38,472 bases of DNA from Chloroflexota bacterium (GTDB taxonomy: Bacteria; Chloroflexota; Dehalococcoidia; Lucifugimonadales; Australimonadaceae). The stretch covers positions 1 to 38,472 of the forward strand of contig VXQP01000047.1 in the NCBI GenBank assembly GCA_009838965.1, read 5' to 3'. The notes beneath the pieces were generated by a model. That model was given only the letters and a program-made list of their open reading frames with translations, ran no database searches and was not told where the DNA came from. This document shows, one piece after another, positions 17,142 to 23,554 of this stretch (the first letter of the stretch is position 1; the number at the start of each line of letters is the position of its first letter). A program made the translations under genes and the position numbers.

Positions 17142-19991
17142 CTACGAAGCAGTGAGGTCGGCGACTGCCACTAGCACCAAATCGTTTGGGTGGCGCAAGG
17201 TTGTGCAGGCAGCGGCCAACTCAGCACTGGCACAATTTCGCAGACGTACCATTACTTCGCGTCGATCACTTTGTATCATGGGATAGATGAACTCCTTCGG
17301 TTCGAGGAGCAAGCTAGCGAAGAAGCTAGGGTGAATAGTTGCTTCGAGGCTGTCTTGTGGCAAAAAGACAGGTACCAATGCCTCCCAACGAGGGATGCCT
17401 TGATCGTTCTGCCAGCGAAGTTTATAAACGCCCAACGTACCAGAAATCGGAAATGATACGCCTGTATACTCTCCTTTGAATTCAGAAGACTTAGCATACT
17501 CAATCAGCATGCGAAAGAAGGGGCTGTAAAAGTCCATTAAAACCAATCGTGAATCGCGTATGGCTAACTGGCGATCTACTGTGACACGGACAACCGATGC
17601 CCGCTGGGGGAATTCCGAAAACTGGCCGCGTAGGTCTTCAGGTAATTCTACTTCCAGCACTCGGCCATTATAGAGCCGCTCCCTGATATTGACATCTAAG
17701 TGAGGGAGGATTCTCTCCAAAAAGCTCAGTAGCTCTCTAGGGCCGAATGTATGCAGTATGCCAGCAGAACTAGGATCGTAACTTTCAATATTTGAAAAGA
17801 GCCTCTCTTGCTGAGAACGAGATTGTTGGGCACGGACAAGCGCTGCCTCAATTTCTGTTGCCGTCCTGGTAATTTCCATTTCCCTATTCTGAGCTAGCAG
17901 GGAAGCAATATCAAGCCTATCCATGATTTCGCCAATAATCTCAGTCGTTATACCTTCCCTGAACTCCGACCCAACCTGAGATAAATCTTGTGCGATGTTC
18001 AACACTCTTCTCATCATTAATGCCAAGGCTTGATTGTCGAAACTATCTTCCGCCATGAGGTTGAATACCATAACACGTTCTGTTTGCCCATACCGATACA
18101 AGCGACCGGCACGTTGTACTAGGCGACGCGGATTCCAAGGCAAATCATAATTGACTAGAATATGACAGCGTTCATGAAGGTTGATGCCTTCGCCTCCTGC
18201 TTCAGTGGAAACCAAGAACTGGGTATCGGTATTGAACCTGTCGATGTTTGCGCGCTTTTCATTCAATGACATGCTGCCATGGATTTGCGCAATGCCGCTA
18301 TCTAGATATCGTTGCTGCAATTCTGAAATCAAGTACTCTTGCGTGGCTCGGTATTCGGTAAATATCAACACCTGCTTTCCTTCTTGAAATAGCGGATCGA
18401 TGATGTCCTTGAGGAAGTGCTGCATTTTATAATCTTCGTCGCGAAGTTCTGCGGCGGCGTAACAAAGGCTGGTGAGCTGATGCAGTTCATCTTCAAAGAA
18501 CGGAGATGCACCTGTATAGGAATGCGATAAAGCTTCCGCTACCTCGTGCAGATTGTCCATGCCGTCAGACCCTTCCTCAAATGGATCCTCTATTTCCTCT
18601 AAAGAAATATGTTCCGTGTTTAGCGTACCTTGAGCGCTTAAGCCCAGTAACCGATCTCGCCGCCGCTGCAATGCTCGCTCTATCGCTGCGATACTTGATG
18701 ACGCGAGCTTGCGATAGGTTGTCATCACAAACCCGATAGCACGTCCTGTGTTGCCACCAGCTTCCGATGCGGTGTAGCCCTCATGAAGATACCGTTGGAG
18801 CTCTGCATTAAAAGCGGTAGCGGCATGCGATAGAGGAACTTCAATCAAAGTCGTGCTTTGACCCTTGAATATGAACTGACCACTCGCGTCAGTAACCAAG
18901 CTCTTGCGGTTACGCAGCACAACTTCGGCAACGACTGATGGGTCAGAAAACATCGTTCGGATTCGCCGACTGAGATCCGGACGCAGTAGCAGTAATAAAT
19001 TGGCAAACTGGTCGGTTCTCCCTTGATGGGGAGTACCTGAAAGAAATATAAGGCTATCGGTCATCTGTTGCAGAGTTTCTGCTAGTCGATAACGGAGAGT
19101 GGTTGCTTGACTTTCAATCTTACTCAGGTGATGGGCCTCATCAAAAACGATAACATCCCATTCTCCAGAGTCTTGAAACACAGGTTTATGCAAATCCGTT
19201 TTGGCGCGGTCGATTGACACGATTACTTTGTCGAATGACGACCAGTGCGATGGTTGATTGATGTTGAAGTCCAAACCGTATATCCGAAAATCTTCGTTGA
19301 ATTTATAGCGCATTTCATCTTGCCATTGACGGACTACTGCGGCTGGACAAACAACAAGAACTCGCCGCGCTTGCCGCCGCCGCTTCATCGCTGCGAGAAG
19401 AAGACCTACCTCTATTGTTTTGCCTAATCCCACGTCGTCAGCTATGAGCCAATTAGAATGGTCGGAGGTCATGATACGGTGGACTAAGTCAATTTGGTGA
19501 GGCAATGGGTCGACATCAAACCTGTCAAGAGCGCCTGTCACTTGATTCCATGAATCTAAGGCATACGCTAATGTCTTCAATTGAAACCTTTCCACCTCAT
19601 TTGTTTCGAGTCTGAGGTATTGTTGTTCGGTGTCTTTGATACGCACGAGGTTTTCATAAGGAATCCATCTACTCTCACCTGTGTTGTGAAACTGTACGAG
19701 CACCAATTCTCTTCCTGCAATGTCCCGGACTGAGCGAACCACCCCAGAACCGAGCGTTCTTCTCGTGTTAGAAAGTGGCTTGTCTTGTACTATATGACCA
19801 TTTCGAAACCCATTGCGTAGTTCATCTACAGTATGCCATTCAGTAATGCCTTCGCTTCCCCATTGCACTTGTATGGAAGTTAGATGCCCTTGTTGTTCAT
19901 GGCTAACTACAACACCCAATTTATTCGGGTAGCGTTCGATGTGCGATACAAAGCACCCTGCTCCGGGGAAGAGCCGACTAGTCAATGCCAT
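17142..19991 (-). CDS. RapA/SNF2-family DNA helicase-like ATPase
   Basis: A 949-aa superfamily 2 ATPase. Two small beta-barrel-like segments at the N-terminus (about 10-60 and 79-118) recall the tandem Tudor/KOW domains of RapA. Then come Walker A DDVGLGKT (185-192), the DEAH box in VIVFDEAHHLSK (284-287), motif III SGTPHQG (318-324), motif V STEAGGEGINL (595-605) and motif VI QRAGRLYRYGQ (626-636), followed by a long C-terminal region of unknown fold. Length is close to E. coli RapA (968), but no other housekeeping context supports that role. Codon use is far less GC-rich than its neighbours. It overlaps the tryptophan-rich gene upstream by 14 bp; a GGGAG site precedes its ATG. A role in defence or DNA remodelling is inferred. 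Confidence 0.85.
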   Translation of the reverse strand: MALTSRLFPGAGCFVSHIERYPNKLGVVVSHEQQGHLTSIQVQWGSEGITEWHTVDELRNGFRNGHIVQDKPLSNTRRTLGSGVVRSVRDIAGRELVLVQFHNTGESRWIPYENLVRIKDTEQQYLRLETNEVERFQLKTLAYALDSWNQVTGALDRFDVDPLPHQIDLVHRIMTSDHSNWLIADDVGLGKTIEVGLLLAAMKRRRQARRVLVVCPAAVVRQWQDEMRYKFNEDFRIYGLDFNINQPSHWSSFDKVIVSIDRAKTDLHKPVFQDSGEWDVIVFDEAHHLSKIESQATTLRYRLAETLQQMTDSLIFLSGTPHQGRTDQFANLLLLLRPDLSRRIRTMFSDPSVVAEVVLRNRKSLVTDASGQFIFKGQSTTLIEVPLSHAATAFNAELQRYLHEGYTASEAGGNTGRAIGFVMTTYRKLASSSIAAIERALQRRRDRLLGLSAQGTLNTEHISLEEIEDPFEEGSDGMDNLHEVAEALSHSYTGASPFFEDELHQLTSLCYAAAELRDEDYKMQHFLKDIIDPLFQEGKQVLIFTEYRATQEYLISELQQRYLDSGIAQIHGSMSLNEKRANIDRFNTDTQFLVSTEAGGEGINLHERCHILVNYDLPWNPRRLVQRAGRLYRYGQTERVMVFNLMAEDSFDNQALALMMRRVLNIAQDLSQVGSEFREGITTEIIGEIMDRLDIASLLAQNREMEITRTATEIEAALVRAQQSRSQQERLFSNIESYDPSSAGILHTFGPRELLSFLERILPHLDVNIRERLYNGRVLEVELPEDLRGQFSEFPQRASVVRVTVDRQLAIRDSRLVLMDFYSPFFRMLIEYAKSSEFKGEYTGVSFPISGTLGVYKLRWQNDQGIPRWEALVPVFLPQDSLEATIHPSFFASLLLEPKEFIYPMIQSDRREVMVRLRNCASAELAAACTTLRHPNDLVLVAVADLTAS

Positions 19992-20991
19992 CTATAACTA
20001 CTCCCATTGAAACTGGGCACCATCCTAGATTGTCATGCCACTCGCTGGAGTCATACCAATCCTGTTCCACGAGGTGCAGGGGCACACGTTGACCTTCTGC
20101 GGCATATAATGGCCACGCGTATCCTGCCGGCTCGTCATCTCCTTCAGGGACAACAGGTGCTTCCAGATAGCCTTCCCAATTCGTGAATTGGGCGCGCAGG
20201 AGCGCGAATGAAGCAAACGTGGGAAACCCGAGCTTCCATATCTCACGCTCGATCCAATCACTATACCATTGATCATCGATTATTTCGTGCCATTCATATT
20301 CTAAGCGATTCTGGATTAACTCATACGTAGCATTCAAACTTAGATTGTACCGGTTGAATGATGAAATCCAACATCCCGCGTAGGTGTGCCAATAGCAGGA
20401 TTCCCACCAATCAGACCTAGTTTCCGACTCCCACAGTTTGCGAAATTGCAAGAACAGAAGGAAGCTATGCCCTGTCCACTCGTGCTCGCTTAGCCAGGGG
20501 AGCCATGACTGCAACCGCCGTAGACTCAACTCTTCGAGGAGTGCTATTACCTGTTCCCTGTCTTCTTGCGGCAGAATTAGGGCTGATACGAATTGGTCAA
20601 TTCTCAGTCCCCGAGATAGCTCTGTAATGCTCTGATCGACCACATACAGCGGCGCGTGCAAGTCCGAGTCAACCTCGGCGAAATAATCAGGTTCATCCCA
20701 ATCCCCCGATTCATCGAAGCTGTCAAGGTACTCCGCAACGGTGTACGAGTCTGCTGATGCGTGTCGGTATGTGCCTTCTAGGGCTTTCGGCAGCGGCTCC
20801 ATGGGAACGTGGCTCATAGGAGAGTGCAGCGTGAGAACGTGGACAGAGCCTGGGGGATGAGGCGCGGTCGGGAGGGCCCATGGGTCATCCTCCTGTGAGT
20901 GTGAAGGGGTGGAGTCTAAGAAGTCTTCAAAGCTCCATTGGATTACGACGTTGGAAGGCACGGTGGGTTTGTATAGGTGGCACATAGGCAT
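19978..20991 (-). CDS. Tryptophan-rich protein of unknown family, partner of the helicase
   Basis: I do not recognise a family. The protein is about 337 aa and contains 20 tryptophans (about 6%), clustered in DWWESCYWHTYAGCW and YEWHEIIDDQWYSDWIEREIW. The N-terminal third is acidic and probably disordered; the rest looks alpha-helical and soluble. It has no signal peptide and no obvious catalytic motif. Start is uncertain: the frame is open to ATG 21057, but that would overlap the cimA promoter. ATG 20991 and GTG 20961 are alternatives, and a TTGACA-N16-TATACA pair (20997 to 20970) would favour the last as a leaderless start. Its stop overlaps the helicase start by 14 bp, so the two are made together. 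Low GC like the helicase. Confidence 0.7.
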   Translation of the reverse strand: MPMCHLYKPTVPSNVVIQWSFEDFLDSTPSHSQEDDPWALPTAPHPPGSVHVLTLHSPMSHVPMEPLPKALEGTYRHASADSYTVAEYLDSFDESGDWDEPDYFAEVDSDLHAPLYVVDQSITELSRGLRIDQFVSALILPQEDREQVIALLEELSLRRLQSWLPWLSEHEWTGHSFLLFLQFRKLWESETRSDWWESCYWHTYAGCWISSFNRYNLSLNATYELIQNRLEYEWHEIIDDQWYSDWIEREIWKLGFPTFASFALLRAQFTNWEGYLEAPVVPEGDDEPAGYAWPLYAAEGQRVPLHLVEQDWYDSSEWHDNLGWCPVSMGVVIDGID

Positions 20992-20997
20992 TGTCAA
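20970..20997 (-). promoter_or_regulatory. Candidate promoter of the helicase operon
   Basis: On the minus strand TTGACA (20997-20992) is followed after 16 bp by TATACA (20975-20970). Transcription would start near 20961-20963, at or beside an in-frame GTG of the tryptophan-rich gene. It lies inside the longest version of that reading frame, so it also bears on the true start. Confidence 0.45.
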
Positions 20998-21045
20998 CCG
21001 TACTCTGTTAGTAGTGTTCTGGTCAGCTAGCGCGTCGGGGGGCTG

Positions 21046-21074
21046 CTGACGGAGCATTCACGTTGTAGTATCAT
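21046..21074 (+). promoter_or_regulatory. Promoter of the cimA T-box transcript
   Basis: CTGACG (21046-21051), a 17-bp spacer, then TATCAT (21069-21074) gives a plausible sigma-70 promoter with start near 21081. This is just where the T-box Stem I begins. Confidence 0.55.
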
Positions 21075-21287
21075 TCGTGTAACGGCGTCGACGGAGACGA
21101 GTAGACGGGCCCACGGCGGTCGAGCGAGCCGGTGACGGTGTGAGACCGGTGCGCCGCCCCAGTCGAAGATCCCTCCCGAGCCGTCAGCCGAAGGCTCGCA
21201 CAGCGAGTGAGTAGACCTGACCGGGTTCGCCGCCCGTTACCGAAGGCGGGAGCGTGATGGCGCTCCGCTGAGGGTCCCCGCCCTCCA

Positions 21288-21316
21288 CTGGATTCCCGCC
21301 TTCGCGGGAATGACGG
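21288..21316. repeat. Palindromic repeat inside the T-box leader
   Basis: The palindrome ATTCCCGC-CTTC-GCGGGAAT (21292-21311) followed by GACGG is identical to the copy at 31119-31138. It lies in the linker between the Stem III-like part and the T-box antiterminator. Confidence 0.8.
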
Positions 21317-21374
21317 AAGAGAACGGAATGGCGCAAGGAGAGACGGGGAAACCAGGGTGGTACCGCGGGTGATG

Positions 21375-21401
21375 CCCGTCCCTGTCAGGGGCGGGTTTTT
21401 T
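21375..21401 (+). terminator. Intrinsic terminator of the T-box leader
   Basis: Stem CCCGTCCC/GGGGCGGG (one G-T wobble) around a TGTCA loop, then TTTTTT (21396-21401). It begins eight bases after the T-box motif, the classic layout in which the antiterminator and this hairpin are mutually exclusive. Confidence 0.92.
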
Positions 21402-21438
21402 GTTGGACGCTGGAGGAGAGTGAGAAGGAGTGGATGTC

Positions 21439-23019
21439 ATGGCGAGCGTAACGCTGTACGACACGACGCTGCGCGACGGTTCGCAGATGGAAGGCGTGAG
21501 CCTCTCCGTGCACGACAAGCTGCGCATCGCCGAGCGGCTGGACCAGCTGGGCGTCCACTTCATCGAGGGCGGCTGGCCCGGCTCCAACCCCAAGGACGAG
21601 GAGTTCTTCCAGGAGGCGAAGAGCCTTAACCTGACGCACGCCAAACTGACCGCCTTCGGCAGCACCCGCCGCGCGAACTCTGCCGTCGAGGACGACGCGA
21701 ACATCCAGGCGCTGCTCGACAGCGGCGCGGAGGTGGTCACGCTCGTCGGCAAGTCGTCGGAGATGCAGGTTGCGGACGTGCTCGAAGTGCCGCTCGAAGA
21801 GAACCTCGCGATGATCCGCGATTCAGTCGCCTACCTGCGGGAGCAGGGGAAGCGCGTCTTCTTCGACGCCGAGCACTTCTTCGACGGTTACGTAGCGAAC
21901 CCGGAGTACTCGCTGCAGTGCATCCGCGCCGCGGCGGAGGCGGGGGCGGAGTACGTCGTGCTGTGCGACACGAACGGCGGCACGCTGCCCGTGGACGTGT
22001 TCGCGACCGTCAACGCGGTGGCGAAGGCCGTGGACTGTGGCATCGGCATCCACTGCCACAACGACGCCGACGTGGCGGTCGCCAACACCATAGCGGCGGT
22101 GCAGGCCGGCGCGACACAGGTGCAGGGCACCATCAACGGCTACGGCGAGCGGTGCGGCAACGCGAACCTGCTCTCCGTGATCCCGAACCTCCAGTTGAAG
22201 CTGGGCATGGACGTCATCAGCGAGGAGCAGATGGGCCACCTTACCGAGCTGCACCGGTTCACGGCGGAACTCGCGAACATGCCGCGCAGCCGGTACCAGC
22301 CGTACGTGGGAGAGAGTGCATTCACACACAAGGGCGGGCTGCACGTCTCCGCCGTCACGAAGGTCGAGGACAGCTACCAGCACATCAAGCCGGAGCTCGT
22401 CGGCAATGCGAAGCACGTCGTCGTCTCGGAGCTCGCGGGGCGGAGCAACATCGCGGTCAAGCTGCAGGAGGCGGGGCTGAGCGCCGACGTCTCCGGCAAG
22501 CGGCTGAGCGCGCTGCTGCAGATCGTGAAGGAGCGCGAGAACGAAGGGTTCCAGTACGAGGGCGCCGAGGGGTCGTTCCGCCTGCTCGTGGAGCGCACGG
22601 AGACTGGCTATCAGCCGCCGTTCGACCTCGTGGACTTCATGGTGGTGATGGAGAAGCGGCGCAGGCCGGGGAACTGGACCGGCGAGGACTCGCTCTGCGA
22701 GGCGATGGTGAAGCTCTCCGTGAATGGCGAGGTGCGGCATACCGTCGCGGAGGGGAACGGCCCGGTGAACGCGCTCGACCAGGCGATACGCAAGGCACTG
22801 CTCGACTTCTACCCGCACCTGAAGGACGTGGAGCTGACCGACTACAAGGTGCGTGTCGTCTCACAGGGGCCGGGGGGCACCGGTGCAGTCGTGCGGGTGC
22901 TCGTCGAGTCCACGGACGGTGAGCAGACCTGGGCGACAGTCGGGGCGTCGACGAACATCATCGAGGCGTCGTGGCAGGCGCTGTCGGACAGCCTCGAATA
23001 CGCGCTGCTGCAGCGATAG
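21439..23019 (+). CDS. cimA: (R)-citramalate synthase
   Basis: Condenses pyruvate and acetyl-CoA to citramalate, the first step of the threonine-independent isoleucine route. The 526-aa protein has an HMGL-like barrel with YDTTLRDGSQMEGVSLS, HFIEGGWPGSNPKD, a CDTNGGTLP strand and the GIHCHNDADVAVANT metal site, and a C-terminal LeuA-type dimer domain (about 400-520) for end-product feedback. GGWPGSNPKD and overall length favour the CimA/TIGR00977 group over LeuA. ATG 21439 is chosen because AAGGAG (21425-21430) is eight bases upstream; a GTG at 21430 would overlap that site. Expression is governed by the T-box leader. Confidence 0.93.
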   Translation: MASVTLYDTTLRDGSQMEGVSLSVHDKLRIAERLDQLGVHFIEGGWPGSNPKDEEFFQEAKSLNLTHAKLTAFGSTRRANSAVEDDANIQALLDSGAEVVTLVGKSSEMQVADVLEVPLEENLAMIRDSVAYLREQGKRVFFDAEHFFDGYVANPEYSLQCIRAAAEAGAEYVVLCDTNGGTLPVDVFATVNAVAKAVDCGIGIHCHNDADVAVANTIAAVQAGATQVQGTINGYGERCGNANLLSVIPNLQLKLGMDVISEEQMGHLTELHRFTAELANMPRSRYQPYVGESAFTHKGGLHVSAVTKVEDSYQHIKPELVGNAKHVVVSELAGRSNIAVKLQEAGLSADVSGKRLSALLQIVKERENEGFQYEGAEGSFRLLVERTETGYQPPFDLVDFMVVMEKRRRPGNWTGEDSLCEAMVKLSVNGEVRHTVAEGNGPVNALDQAIRKALLDFYPHLKDVELTDYKVRVVSQGPGGTGAVVRVLVESTDGEQTWATVGASTNIIEASWQALSDSLEYALLQR

Positions 23020-23032
23020 CGGGAGAGGCCAC

Positions 23033-23554
23033 ATGGCCACCGAGGTCTTCCACATGGACGCGAACGGCGTCCGCATCTCGGCGCAGCGCGCCGTGTTCGC
23101 CGAGCATGCCTACGCCCCGCGCAACATCAGTGGAGTGGAGCGTGTCGAGGACAAGGGCATCCGCTGGCCGGGGCAATCCACACTCATCCTCGGGTTCGCC
23201 ATCATCGTCGCGGGGTTCATCATGCAGCACACCATTACAGTGATGGTCGGCGCGGTGGCCGTGATGTCGGGCTCGCTGAACCTGGCGCGGAAGCGCCCAC
23301 GGTACGGCATCCGCATCACGACGCAGCGGGGGCCGGTGTACGTGCTGGCGTCGCGGGACCAGCGCTACGTGGAGGTCGTTGCCGATGCACTCCTGCGCGC
23401 CGTCTCTGCTGCACACCGGTCACGGGAGGCGTCGCGGGAGGAGCGTGCGGATGGCGGCGAGGAGCGCAGTACTGAGCCCGCACCCACACTGGAATCGCAG
23501 GCGCCGCCCCGCCGTCGTGGAGGTCGTCCTACGCCTCGTAGGAGAAGGCGTTAG
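23033..23554 (+). CDS. DUF6232-like membrane protein
   Basis: A 173-aa protein with an N-terminal beta-rich part (VFHMDANGVRISAQRAVFAE, YAPRNISGVE), two adjacent hydrophobic helices about residues 49-80 (LILGFAIIVAGFIMQ and ITVMVGAVAVMSGS), then a YGIRITTQRGPVYVLASRD strand pair. This layout fits the DUF6232 group of small membrane proteins of unknown role. The C-terminal 45 residues are Arg/Pro/Glu-rich and likely disordered, ending RPTPRRRRR. A GGGAGAGG ribosome site precedes ATG 23033, 13 bp after the cimA stop. Its stop overlaps that of the convergent dehydrogenase by three to four bases. Confidence 0.65.
   Translation: MATEVFHMDANGVRISAQRAVFAEHAYAPRNISGVERVEDKGIRWPGQSTLILGFAIIVAGFIMQHTITVMVGAVAVMSGSLNLARKRPRYGIRITTQRGPVYVLASRDQRYVEVVADALLRAVSAAHRSREASREERADGGEERSTEPAPTLESQAPPRRRGGRPTPRRRRR

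Larger units (their letters stand above)
21084..21401 (+). promoter_or_regulatory. T-box riboswitch leader upstream of cimA
   Basis: tRNA-sensing leader that permits transcription when a tRNA is uncharged. Visible parts: Stem I closed by GACGG/CCGTC (21090-21094 with 21181-21185), the ACGAGTA specifier-side motif, the AGCGAGCC bulge and distal loop (21123-21147), and the 3' specifier segment GAAGATCC (21165-21172). ATC (21169-21171, Ile) is the best specifier candidate. A CCCGTTACC element (21233-21241) typical of the Stem II/III region follows, then the near-invariant T-box AGGGTGGTACCGCG (21354-21367), then a terminator. Isoleucine control fits the downstream citramalate synthase. A palindromic repeat is embedded at 21288-21316. 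Specifier assignment is inference. Confidence 0.9.

Noticed and set aside
17142-21057. DISARM or Zorya system
   Set aside because: Only a SNF2-type helicase is shared; no DrmA/DrmB/DrmC, methylase, or ZorA/ZorB-like motor genes are present.
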